From Sinorhizobium meliloti 4H41 (GTDB lineage Bacteria; Pseudomonadota; Alphaproteobacteria; Rhizobiales; Rhizobiaceae): a stretch of DNA of 64,000 nt. The first letter of the stretch is position 1. The number at the start of each line of letters is the position of its first letter. The stretch covers positions 1 through 64,000 of the forward strand of contig NZ_AQWP01000018.1 of assembly GCF_000375585.1 (NCBI RefSeq). The letters run 5' to 3'. A model generated the notes under the pieces. The model did not search any database. It was not told the DNA's origin and saw only the letters and a list, made by a program, of their open reading frames with translations. Positions 43,165 to 51,479 of this stretch are shown here, piece by piece. Both the position numbers and the translations under genes were made by a program.

Positions 43165-45084
43165 ATGCGTTTTTCTTCGAACGGTTACTACATCGAGCAG
43201 TACGTAAAATGCTGCAACTGCGGACAGCTTATTTATGGCGAGCCAACGAAATCACGTGGGGACGACAAGTTCTGCTCGGAATGGTGTGTCGAATGGACGG
43301 ATCGTCCGACCGGCGATACTCGGGCACTGCCGCTCCCGCGTCGTCAGAATGAGGCGGGCGCTAGGCGTGACTTCGTGATGATGAACATCCTCGACTCAAT
43401 GATGGTGTCGATCTGCCGCGAGATGGGCATCCTCTTGATGAAGACCTCTTATTCGACGATCTTCAACGAAGGCTTGGATTTTGCCTGCGCTGTCGCCAAT
43501 GAGAAGGGGGAGATGATCGCCTGCGCCGAATTCTGCCCGACCATGATCGGCGGGGTGCAGCTTCTCATTCAGTCGTGCTTGAAGGAAGTCGATCTCAAAG
43601 CGTTGAAGCCGGGCGACGTCATTTTGCACAACGACCCGTATCGTGGCGGTCTACATATGCCTGAGCATACGTTCTTCGAACCGATTTTCGTCGAAGGCGA
43701 ATTGATGGGCTTTGCAGTCTGTATCGGCCACATCGCCGAAATCGGAGGCATGGTTCCAGGTGCTTTTGCTGGTGAGTCAACCGAAATTTTCCACGAGGGC
43801 CTACGCGTCCCCCCGGTCAAGATCCGTCAGCAAGGCATTGATGTCGACGACGTCTGGCGTCTGCTTCTGGCCAATACGCGTACGCCTCGGACCAATTTTG
43901 GCGATCTCCGCGCTATGATCGGCGCGGTCGATCTCGGCGTCGACCGTATCGCAGGCGTGGTAAGGAAGTACGGCAAGGAAACCTTCCGTACGACCTGCAA
44001 TGATCTGATGGACTATTCGGAGCGCCGCATGCGTGCCGAGATCGCCCAGTTCCCCCAGGGTGCCTACGAGTTCGACGATCTGATCGAAAACGACGGTATC
44101 ACCGCCGACCGACACAAGATCGCCGTTAAGGTATATGTCCAGGGCGAGGAAATCATCGCAGACTTCTCTGGCAGTTCCGCCCAGGCACGTGGTCCAATCA
44201 ACGCGACGCTCGGCGTCACGATGGGTGCCACCTATAATGGCGTCCTGCACATGACCGACCCAAGCATACCGAAGAACAGTGGCTGCTTCCGTCCAATCCG
44301 TATTGTTACGCCGCCGGGCCGGATCACCAACGTCGATTATCCGGGTCCGCTCGTGGCCGGCAATACCGAAACGCATCCGCGTCTGGCAAATATAGTCATC
44401 GGGGCGTTGTCGAAGGCGGTCCCAGAACGGGCGATGGCGGCTGAAAGCTCTACCAGCAACAACTTCGTTTTCGGCGGAACAGATCCAGAAACGGGTGACT
44501 ATTTCGCCTGCTACGATTTGATGTCGGGCGGATGGGGCGGCCGCGACGGCGCCGACGGCAATGATTGCGTGATCGCCATCAATGGCAACTGCCGCTTCAG
44601 CCCGACTGAAGTCTTCGAGGCGCGCTACCCACTCACGGTCGAGGTTTTTGAGCTAGTGCAGGACTCCGGTGGGGCTGGTGAATGGCGTGGAGGTCTGGGC
44701 ATGCGCCGCGTCTTACGCCTGGCAGACAACGCCGAAATCACGGCAAGCCAGTGCACGGACCACCACGAGTTTGGTCCGTACGGCCTGTTCAAAGGCGCGA
44801 CCGGAGGGCTCGGGCGAACGCAGTTTAAGGCTAGTGGAGGAGAAGACTGGCAGCGAGCCGGAACATTGTTCGGTAAGGCATGTGATAGCAAGTATGCCAA
44901 CCTGCCGCTTAAATCGGGCACCCGCGTGGAACTGGTCACGCCCGGAGGCGGTGGTTACGGCAACCCCGCGAACCGTCGTCGCGATCTGATCGAGAACGAT
45001 CTCGCTGAAGGCTACATCAGCGAGGAAGCGGCGTACCGCATTTACGGCTACAGCGGTTCTCAAGACAAGCAAGCAGCCGAGTAA
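43165..45084 (+). CDS. hydantoinase/oxoprolinase B-family subunit with cysteine-rich N-terminal extension (HyuB-like)
   Basis: The 639-residue product has the HyuB domain from about residue 70: MVSICREMGILLMKTSYSTIFNEGLDFACAV, DVILHNDPYRGGLHMPEHTF, GHIAEIGGMVPG and a C-terminal LVTPGGGGYGNPANRR. In front lies an unusual extension of about 65 residues with KCCNCGQLIYGE and FCSEWC, giving C-x2-C and C-x3-C pairs (Cys16/17, Cys19, Cys37, Cys41), likely a zinc ribbon. Acetone and acetophenone carboxylases have a separate small zinc-binding subunit, so a fused equivalent is plausible. ATG 43165 follows the hyuA stop by four bases; an upstream open frame lies inside hyuA. Confidence 0.85.
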   Translation: MRFSSNGYYIEQYVKCCNCGQLIYGEPTKSRGDDKFCSEWCVEWTDRPTGDTRALPLPRRQNEAGARRDFVMMNILDSMMVSICREMGILLMKTSYSTIFNEGLDFACAVANEKGEMIACAEFCPTMIGGVQLLIQSCLKEVDLKALKPGDVILHNDPYRGGLHMPEHTFFEPIFVEGELMGFAVCIGHIAEIGGMVPGAFAGESTEIFHEGLRVPPVKIRQQGIDVDDVWRLLLANTRTPRTNFGDLRAMIGAVDLGVDRIAGVVRKYGKETFRTTCNDLMDYSERRMRAEIAQFPQGAYEFDDLIENDGITADRHKIAVKVYVQGEEIIADFSGSSAQARGPINATLGVTMGATYNGVLHMTDPSIPKNSGCFRPIRIVTPPGRITNVDYPGPLVAGNTETHPRLANIVIGALSKAVPERAMAAESSTSNNFVFGGTDPETGDYFACYDLMSGGWGGRDGADGNDCVIAINGNCRFSPTEVFEARYPLTVEVFELVQDSGGAGEWRGGLGMRRVLRLADNAEITASQCTDHHEFGPYGLFKGATGGLGRTQFKASGGEDWQRAGTLFGKACDSKYANLPLKSGTRVELVTPGGGGYGNPANRRRDLIENDLAEGYISEEAAYRIYGYSGSQDKQAAE

Positions 45085-45113
45085 GGCAGGCATCCTATTC
45101 CTCCCAGGGAATG

Positions 45114-45140
45114 GTGGGGGCAGCGGTGGTCTGCCCCCAC
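45114..45140 (+). other. perfect 10-bp hairpin between hyuB and the ABC genes
   Basis: GTGGGGGCAG at 45114-45123 and CTGCCCCCAC at 45131-45140 pair perfectly around a seven-base loop. No T-tract follows. It may be an attenuator, processing site or mRNA stabiliser separating hyuAB from the transporter genes. Confidence 0.6.
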
Positions 45141-45230
45141 ACTGAGAGCTGCTGTCTTCCTGCAAGCGGATCACAATACCAAAAGGCATGCAACAATTCA
45201 TCGAAGTTTGAAAAACAAGGGGAACCGGCG

Positions 45231-46745
45231 ATGACTTCGAATCCAGTGCTCGACGTACGCAACGTCAGCAAATCCTTCTGGGGCGTTCAAGCCCTGAAGG
45301 GCGTCGATTTCGAACTGCAGCGCGGTGAGATCCATGCTCTGTGTGGCGAGAACGGCGCCGGTAAGAGCACACTTGTTCGTATTATCAGCGGGCTCGCAAA
45401 ACCCGACGATGGCGAGATCCATATCGACGGCGAGATCCAGCGTCCCGGTCAGAAGACCCAATCCCATCTTGTTTCCGTCGTCTACCAGGAATTGTCGATC
45501 ATCCCGGATCTGACGGTGTTGGAAAATGTCCTGCTCGGCGATCCGCGACTGAAATGGGTGTTTCGCAATGCGCGGTTCTCTGACGAGGTTCGCGCGCTTC
45601 TCGATCGTATCGGCCTAAGTGACGTGCCGCTCGACATTCTCGCCCGCAAGTTGACGGTGGCCGAGCAACAACTTTTAGAGATCTGTCGGGCCGTCCTACG
45701 TCGATCGAGAGTGCTGATTTTGGACGAACCGACTGCGAGCCTGTCGGACGCGGAAATCCAACGCGTGTTCGAGACCGTCACATGGCTCCGCAACGAAGGC
45801 ACCGCGATTATCTATATCAGCCACCGGCTTCCTGAGATCTTCGCGCTCACAGACAGGATCACCGTGTTCCGCAATGGTCGTCGCGTGCTGACCAAGGAAA
45901 CCAGTGCGTGGGATGCAAATGAACTCGTACGCGAGATGATCGGCCGCGACGTGGCCTGCACGGGCCACCATGGCGCTCGTGCCGATTTCGATGCGGCCCC
46001 AGTCGCCGTTGAACTCAGTAAGCTGTGCATTCCGGGTAAGATCCAGGGTTTTGACCTAAAGGTTCGCAAGGGCGAGATCGTCGGACTAATCGGGCAACTT
46101 GGCTCTGGTGCCAGCGACGCGGTCGAAGCGTTGGCCGGGTTGGAGTGCAGGTACTCGGGGTCGATCATCGTCGATTACGAGCAGGTGTTACTGACGAGCC
46201 AGAAAAGGGCCGTCGAGGCCGGGATTGCCTATGTTACCGAGGATCGCGGGAGCAAGAGCTTGTTCCAGGGCGCCACTGTGCAGCAGAATATCACCTCAGC
46301 TAATCTGGCGGCTCTGTCCCGCAAAGGCATTGTGGACCGCCATGCCACCAAAGCTTCCGCAACGGCGTTGGCCCACCGGTTCCAGATTGATTCCGCCAGG
46401 CTGAATTACGACATCGGAGCTTTAAGTGGTGGCAACCAGCAAAAAGTTGCGATCGCAAAATCGGTCGCCGTGGGACCAAAGGTTCTGGTTCTGAACGAAC
46501 CAACGCGGGGCGTCGATGTAGGGGCGAGAACGGAGATCTACCGCGAGCTGCGTTCGCTGGCCGATCTCGGCATGGCCGTAATCTTCTTCTCCACCGATTT
46601 GGAAGAGATCAAGGAACTCTCCGATCGCGTTGTGACCATTTTCAAGGGCAAGGTCGTCAGCGACCAGCGGGCGCACACGCTCACCACTGACGACATCCTT
46701 TCACACATTTTGCGCGGCAACAACGTTCAGGAGGTAGCCGCATGA
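45231..46745 (+). CDS. sugar-type ABC transporter ATP-binding protein (RbsA/XylG family)
   Basis: The 504-residue product contains two ATPase domains in tandem. The first has Walker A GENGAGKST at about 39-47, VVYQELSIIPDLTVLENVLLG and Walker B VLILDEPTASLSD. The second has a degenerate Walker A (GQLGSGAS without the lysine), signature LSGGNQQKVAIAKSV and Walker B VLVLNEPTRGVDVGAR. Such asymmetry is normal for RbsA. ATG 45231 follows AAGGGGAACCGGCG. It overlaps the first permease by four bases. The transporter class usually carries pentoses, hexoses, inositols or sugar acids. Confidence 0.92.
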   Translation: MTSNPVLDVRNVSKSFWGVQALKGVDFELQRGEIHALCGENGAGKSTLVRIISGLAKPDDGEIHIDGEIQRPGQKTQSHLVSVVYQELSIIPDLTVLENVLLGDPRLKWVFRNARFSDEVRALLDRIGLSDVPLDILARKLTVAEQQLLEICRAVLRRSRVLILDEPTASLSDAEIQRVFETVTWLRNEGTAIIYISHRLPEIFALTDRITVFRNGRRVLTKETSAWDANELVREMIGRDVACTGHHGARADFDAAPVAVELSKLCIPGKIQGFDLKVRKGEIVGLIGQLGSGASDAVEALAGLECRYSGSIIVDYEQVLLTSQKRAVEAGIAYVTEDRGSKSLFQGATVQQNITSANLAALSRKGIVDRHATKASATALAHRFQIDSARLNYDIGALSGGNQQKVAIAKSVAVGPKVLVLNEPTRGVDVGARTEIYRELRSLADLGMAVIFFSTDLEEIKELSDRVVTIFKGKVVSDQRAHTLTTDDILSHILRGNNVQEVAA

Positions 46746-47746
46746 CCGTCGAGCAAACCATCATGACATCCAAAGAAGCTCCGTCCAGTTTGTCTCTCTT
46801 TCTCGCCGGCGCGCTTCACGCCGACAGGCTGCAGGCCAATGCGGTCCGGCTCGCCATCGTCGTGCTCACATCCTGGGCGATCGTTGCCGTGCCGGGATTC
46901 GGCTCGACCGCAAATTTCTCGTCGATCATGTATGCCACGGCCGCAATCGGCATTGCTGCGGTGGGCATGTCGCTGATCACGCTTAGCGGCAACCTATTCA
47001 TGCTGAGCATGGGAGCCACGACAGCCGTCTCGACCGTGCTCTTTGCGTCTACCCTGCATTTCGGCTTGCCGTTAGCGATGCTGATTATAGTTTTTACCGG
47101 CCTGGTGGTTGGGTGTGTGCAGGGCATCATCGTTGCGGTGGCCAAGGCCAATCCTATCATCACAACGATCGCCGCTTCGTCAATCATTATGGGTTTCGGA
47201 GCCTATTACAGCGGCGGCCTAACCGTCGTCGGCCAAGGGGATGCCAGTTGGCTGTCCGTTGGCCGTGTCGCCGACGGTGTTCCAAACCAAATCCTGATTT
47301 TCGGGGTGTTCTCGTTGTTCGTCCACTTTATGTGTCAATGGACACGGCTCGGCCACGAGTTGCGGCTTGTTGGGCTCAATCCGGTCGCTGGCGAATATGC
47401 CTGGCTAAGAACCAAGACAGTAATCATCATCGCTTATGCGATTGCCGGAGCAGCGGCGGCGCTTGCTGGATGCCTTTACGGGTCGCAGGCGGCACAGGGC
47501 AACCTTCGCTTGGGAAGTGGTATCGACTTTGATGCTATCGCGGCCGTCCTAGTCGGCGGGGTCGCTATCAAAGGTGGCCGCGGCCTCGTTATCGACGCAG
47601 CCATCGGCGCGGTCTTTCTCGCGCTCATCAGCAACGTCCTGTTGCTCAAAGGCCTGTCACTAGAAATCCAGTTGCTGATCAAAGGTCTAGTCGTGATCGT
47701 CTCTGTCATCATCGGTGCTGTGGCACAGCGCATGGGGAAGAAATGA
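46742..47746 (+). CDS. sugar-type ABC transporter permease 1 (RbsC family)
   Basis: The 334-residue product has 8-10 membrane segments and RbsC features: IAAVGMSLITLSGNLFMLSMGATTAVSTV, VKAN-type loop VAKANPIITTIAASSIIMG, TRLGHELRLVGLNPVAGEYAWLRTK and AAVLVGGVAIKGGRGLVIDAAIG. The ATG at 46742 overlaps the ATPase stop, and its own stop overlaps the second permease start. Two different permeases suggest a heterodimeric channel. Confidence 0.9.
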   Translation: MTVEQTIMTSKEAPSSLSLFLAGALHADRLQANAVRLAIVVLTSWAIVAVPGFGSTANFSSIMYATAAIGIAAVGMSLITLSGNLFMLSMGATTAVSTVLFASTLHFGLPLAMLIIVFTGLVVGCVQGIIVAVAKANPIITTIAASSIIMGFGAYYSGGLTVVGQGDASWLSVGRVADGVPNQILIFGVFSLFVHFMCQWTRLGHELRLVGLNPVAGEYAWLRTKTVIIIAYAIAGAAAALAGCLYGSQAAQGNLRLGSGIDFDAIAAVLVGGVAIKGGRGLVIDAAIGAVFLALISNVLLLKGLSLEIQLLIKGLVVIVSVIIGAVAQRMGKK

Positions 47747-48738
47747 TGAACAACAGCCGCTTTAAAGAAACTCGCATCGCCGGTATGTCGGTTCCGATGC
47801 TCTTCCGCGTCGGTCTGCTGATCGTCATCCTTGCGACCTTCGCTGTGATCGATCCGGCGTTTCTGCGCGTCGGAAACCTGTTCGCTATCACGCAGACCTT
47901 CGCGCTGCTGGGCATGGTGGCAGTCGGTCTCTACCTGACGATGCTTGCCGGTGAATTTGACCTGAGCACCGGCGCCATGGTCGCGGTGTCCGGCCTTATC
48001 ACGCTGCTCTGCGGCCAAGACAATCTGCTGATCGGGCTGTTCTATGCGTTGGCGTTTGGTGTCGTCGTCGGGGTCACCAACGCCGCCCTCATGGTAATCC
48101 TGCGCGTCTCGTCTTTGGTAGTGACGCTGGGTGTGATGATGACGCTTAACGGCTTTGCCTACTGGCTGGCTGGCGGCCAAGTTATCAATACGGATCAGTT
48201 CGATCTCGGCTTCATACTCGACGAGCCTTACGGTTCACTTGTGTCGATCCGGAGCATGGTCACACTTGCCGTCTTTGCCGCCATTGCGCTGATGCTTCGC
48301 TTCACTCGCATCGGGCGCGACATCAGGGTAGCCGGAAGCAAGCGCGAGGTGGCTGTCGCCGGCGGCGCGAATATCGCAGCGGCACTGACCTGTGCATTCG
48401 TTTTGTCTTCATCCTGCGCAGCAGCAGCGGGGGGCCTCCTGTCGCTGAGTCTGGCAAGCGCGTCGGCAACAACAGGCAGTACACTGATGCTCCAGGCGGT
48501 ATCGGCCGCAATCGTCGGCGGAGTGTCGCTGGCCGGAGGATCGGGCAAGCCTTCAGGCGTGCTGGTTGGCACGCTCATTCTCGCGACCTTGAACAATGGA
48601 CTTTCGCTAGTCGGATTGGGTGCGACAGGCGTTCTGCTCTCCAACGGACTCGTACTGCTTCTGGTCGTTCTGTTCGACGGACGCTTGGGCGTTGTCGTCA
48701 GAGAACATATCGCGGCACGACGAATTCTGGCGCGCTAA
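47743..48738 (+). CDS. sugar-type ABC transporter permease 2 (RbsC family)
   Basis: The 331-residue product is a second RbsC-type permease, with MVAVGLYLTMLAGEFDLSTGAMVAVSG, VVTLGVMMTLNGFAYWLAGG, TRIGRDIRVAGSKREVAVAGGANIA and AAIVGGVSLAGGSGKPSGVLVGTLI. The start overlaps the first permease's stop codon by four bases. It lacks a signal peptide but has a typical cytosolic N-terminus (MMNNSRFKETRIAGMSV). Confidence 0.9.
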   Translation: MMNNSRFKETRIAGMSVPMLFRVGLLIVILATFAVIDPAFLRVGNLFAITQTFALLGMVAVGLYLTMLAGEFDLSTGAMVAVSGLITLLCGQDNLLIGLFYALAFGVVVGVTNAALMVILRVSSLVVTLGVMMTLNGFAYWLAGGQVINTDQFDLGFILDEPYGSLVSIRSMVTLAVFAAIALMLRFTRIGRDIRVAGSKREVAVAGGANIAAALTCAFVLSSSCAAAAGGLLSLSLASASATTGSTLMLQAVSAAIVGGVSLAGGSGKPSGVLVGTLILATLNNGLSLVGLGATGVLLSNGLVLLLVVLFDGRLGVVVREHIAARRILAR

Positions 48739-48795
48739 GCGCGCAAGAAACCGGTGATGCCGCGGCTCGGTATCATCCTACAACAGGGGAAACAA

Positions 48796-49779
48796 ATGAG
48801 GAAAACAAGCATGTTCAAATCTCTGCTAGCCGCAACCCTTGCGGTATCTACTCTGGCCGCTCCCGCCTTTGCAGGCGCGAAGGGTTCAAAGGTGATCCTT
48901 CTCACCGTAAGCGACGAATGTGAATACTGTGCAAGGCACGGCCACGCCTTTCGCGAAGAGGCTGCCAAGCTCGGCTTCGATCTCGACGTGAAGATCAACA
49001 ATTTCGACGCCGCCGAACAGGCAAGCCAAGTCGACCAAGCCATTGCCCAACAGCCGGCCGGGATCGTGATCTTCCCAGCTGATTCAAGGGCCGTCATTCC
49101 GTCGCTTCGCAAGATCAAGCAGGCTGGCATCCCGGTCGTAGTAACCAATTCCAAACCCGACGACCAGTATTCGGAGTTCTGGGACGTGTATGTCGGACCT
49201 GACGATATCGGAAACGGCAACTCTGCCGCTAAAGCAATGATTGAAGGCTTCGCCGAGAAGAACCTCGGGTCGTCGGGCAAGATCTTCATCGTCGAAGGGG
49301 TTCCTGGTACCCCACCGCAGATCCAACGATCCAAGGGCTTCAAGGACGTGCTGGCCAAAGACGCACCGGGCATTGAAGTAGCGGGAATGCAGCCAGGTAA
49401 CTGGGACCAGGCGCGGGCGACCGATGCTGCCGCAGCCTTGTTCACCCAGGTCGGCCCTGATGTGAAGGGCGTCTACGCGCAAAACGACACGATGCTGGCG
49501 GGCGTTATCGTCGCTGCACAGCGGGCTGGTCTCGATCCTTCCAAGCTTGTGCTGGTGGGTAGCAACTGCACCGCCGAAGGCGTCGCCGCCATCAAGGCCG
49601 GAACCCAATACGCGACGGTTCTCCAGTCGCCAGTCGATGACGGCGCTTTCGCAGCAAAGGCAATGGGCGATCTCCTCGACGGCAAGACCCCCGAAAAGAC
49701 GATCTACCTGCCTAAGGAAATGGTGACCAAAAGCAATCTCTCAATCTGCGATGCGGCAAACGCGCCGACGGCAAATTGA
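48796..49779 (+). CDS. sugar-type ABC transporter substrate-binding protein
   Basis: The 327-residue precursor starts MRKTSMFKSLLAATLAVSTLAAPAFAGA, a Sec signal peptide. The mature part is a type I (Peripla_BP_4) binding protein: VDQAIAQQPAGIVIFPADSRAVIPSLRKIKQAGIPVVVTNS, then GVYAQNDTMLAGVIVAAQRAG and VLVGSNCTAEGVAAIKAG. Two cysteines near the mature start (SDECEYC) are unusual and could be redox- or metal-linked. ATG 48796 follows AGGGGAAACAA. A strong hairpin after the gene may stabilise its mRNA, as common for binding-protein genes. Ligand: a sugar or sugar acid, inferred. Confidence 0.9.
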   Translation: MRKTSMFKSLLAATLAVSTLAAPAFAGAKGSKVILLTVSDECEYCARHGHAFREEAAKLGFDLDVKINNFDAAEQASQVDQAIAQQPAGIVIFPADSRAVIPSLRKIKQAGIPVVVTNSKPDDQYSEFWDVYVGPDDIGNGNSAAKAMIEGFAEKNLGSSGKIFIVEGVPGTPPQIQRSKGFKDVLAKDAPGIEVAGMQPGNWDQARATDAAAALFTQVGPDVKGVYAQNDTMLAGVIVAAQRAGLDPSKLVLVGSNCTAEGVAAIKAGTQYATVLQSPVDDGAFAAKAMGDLLDGKTPEKTIYLPKEMVTKSNLSICDAANAPTAN

Positions 49780-49791
49780 GGTGAAGACTCT

Positions 49792-49820
49792 CTGGATGCG
49801 TCGCAGGCCGACGCATCCAG
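49792..49820 (+). terminator. 12-bp perfect hairpin after the binding-protein gene
   Basis: CTGGATGCGTCG (49792-49803) and CGACGCATCCAG (49809-49820) pair fully around a five-base loop, 13 bases after the binding-protein stop. There is no T-run, so it is more likely a partial terminator or 3'-end stabiliser allowing some read-through to the next gene at 49853. Confidence 0.65.
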
Positions 49821-49852
49821 TATCGAAACTCCACGTTAGGTAGGACCTTAAA

Positions 49853-51364
49853 ATGACTGTTGTGCTCCGTCTCGCGGCCGATGACCAAGTGGCGATCGCT
49901 TTGCGTCCTCTCTCTAAAGGAACCGATCTGCGCCCGGAGTATCCTGTGACATTGCAGGCGGACGTACCGGCTGGCCACAAGGTTGCCCTAGCCCCCATCC
50001 ACGAGGGTGACCGCGTGCGTCGGTTCGGCCAGCCGATTGGACTTGCAAGCCAAGCGATCAAGCCAGGAGAGCATGTTCATGAGCACAACCTTGCCTATCC
50101 GGGCACGCTCGCAAACCGAACCATTTCGACGATCGATCGTGTGACGCCGGTAAATGAGGTAGTGACCTTCAATGGCTACCGGCGTCACAATGGCCGGGTG
50201 GGGACGCGCAATTTCGTCGGCATCCTGTCGACAGTCAATTGTTCGGCGCGCGTCACAAGAATGATAGCTGCGCATTTCACACCTGAGGTGTTGAGGGCTT
50301 ATCCTTGGATTGACGGCGTGATGCCGCTAACTCATACATCCGGCTGCAGCATCTCGGATGGCACTCCGTCGATGGATATGCTGCGCCGGACGCTCTCCGG
50401 TTACGCGGAACATCCTAATTTTGTCGGCGTGCTGCTGGTTGGTCTCGGCTGCGAAGACAATCAAATTGAAACGCTTTGCGAGCATACCAGCCTGCGTCTG
50501 GGTCCCACAATGCGAAGCATAACCATCCAGCGCGTCGGTGGCACCACCGCCGCGGTCAAGGCCGGCATCAACGATGTCATCGAGATGATCGAGCTTGCCA
50601 AGGACGTGATGCGCGAGCCGATTCCGGTGAGCGAGATGGTGGTTGGCCTCCAGTGTGGCGGTTCGGATTCCTTTTCCGGCCTCAGTGCCAATCCGGCGCT
50701 GGGTGCTGCGGTCGACATTCTGGTCAAACAGGGCGGTACCGCCATCCTGTCGGAAACCCCGGAAATCTATGGCGCGGAAAACTTACTGCTGCAGCGCGTC
50801 GCCAACGAAGATGTCGGCCAGAAGCTCATCGACCTGCTGACCTGGTGGGATCAGTACACCGCGAAGGAGCCGCACGGCTTCGACCACAATGCCTCCCCTG
50901 GCAACCGCGCCGGCGGCCTGACGACGATCCTTGAGAAATCGCTGGGCGCGATTGCCAAGGGCGGTAGCACCTCGCTCAACGCGGTTTACAACTATGCCGA
51001 GCCAGTGCGGGAAAAGGGACTGGTTTTTATGGACTCGCCCGGTTTCGACCCGGTGTCGGCGACCGGCCAAGTGGCGGGTGGCGCCAATCTGCTCGTCTTC
51101 ACCACCGGTCGCGGCTCCTGTTTCGGCTGCCGTCCGTCGCCGTCGCTGAAGCTGGCGACGAACACACCCATGTACGAGCAGATGAGCGAGGACATGGACA
51201 TCAATTGCGGTGTCATCATGGATGGCAAGGCCTCGATCCAGGAGATGGGTAGGATCATTTTCGATCGCATGGTCGCGACCGCTTCGGGCGAAAAGACCTC
51301 AAGTGAAATCCTAGGTTATGGCGACGACGAGTTCGCGCCTTGGCACATCAATGCCTGGACCTAA
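49853..51364 (+). CDS. UxaA/GarD family dehydratase (altronate/galactarate dehydratase-like)
   Basis: The 503-residue product has an N-terminal SAF domain (about 1-100) ending near EHVHEHNLAYPGT, and a UxaA catalytic domain with GYRRHNGRVGTRNFVGILSTVNCS, LTHTSGCSISDGTP, GLGCEDNQIE, VGLQCGGSDSFSGLSANPALG and a GRGSCFGCRPSPSLKLATNTP C-terminal block. Family members dehydrate altronate or galactarate in an iron-dependent reaction giving 2-keto-3-deoxy acids. The full N-plus-C form in a single protein is normal. ATG 49853 has TAGG nine bases upstream. It fits import of a sugar-acid-like substrate by the preceding transporter. The hyuAB genes show the pathway is not simple uronate use. Confidence 0.9.
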   Translation: MTVVLRLAADDQVAIALRPLSKGTDLRPEYPVTLQADVPAGHKVALAPIHEGDRVRRFGQPIGLASQAIKPGEHVHEHNLAYPGTLANRTISTIDRVTPVNEVVTFNGYRRHNGRVGTRNFVGILSTVNCSARVTRMIAAHFTPEVLRAYPWIDGVMPLTHTSGCSISDGTPSMDMLRRTLSGYAEHPNFVGVLLVGLGCEDNQIETLCEHTSLRLGPTMRSITIQRVGGTTAAVKAGINDVIEMIELAKDVMREPIPVSEMVVGLQCGGSDSFSGLSANPALGAAVDILVKQGGTAILSETPEIYGAENLLLQRVANEDVGQKLIDLLTWWDQYTAKEPHGFDHNASPGNRAGGLTTILEKSLGAIAKGGSTSLNAVYNYAEPVREKGLVFMDSPGFDPVSATGQVAGGANLLVFTTGRGSCFGCRPSPSLKLATNTPMYEQMSEDMDINCGVIMDGKASIQEMGRIIFDRMVATASGEKTSSEILGYGDDEFAPWHINAWT

Positions 51365-51479
51365 CATAGACCTAGGTGCGCGGGGCCTGCCGCCTGGCTC
51401 CTTTTCCGCCCGGGCGTTGCCTGCATCCGCGGGCGCGACCCCAAACAATGACGCAAACCTTCTTCCGATGGAGCCTCCC

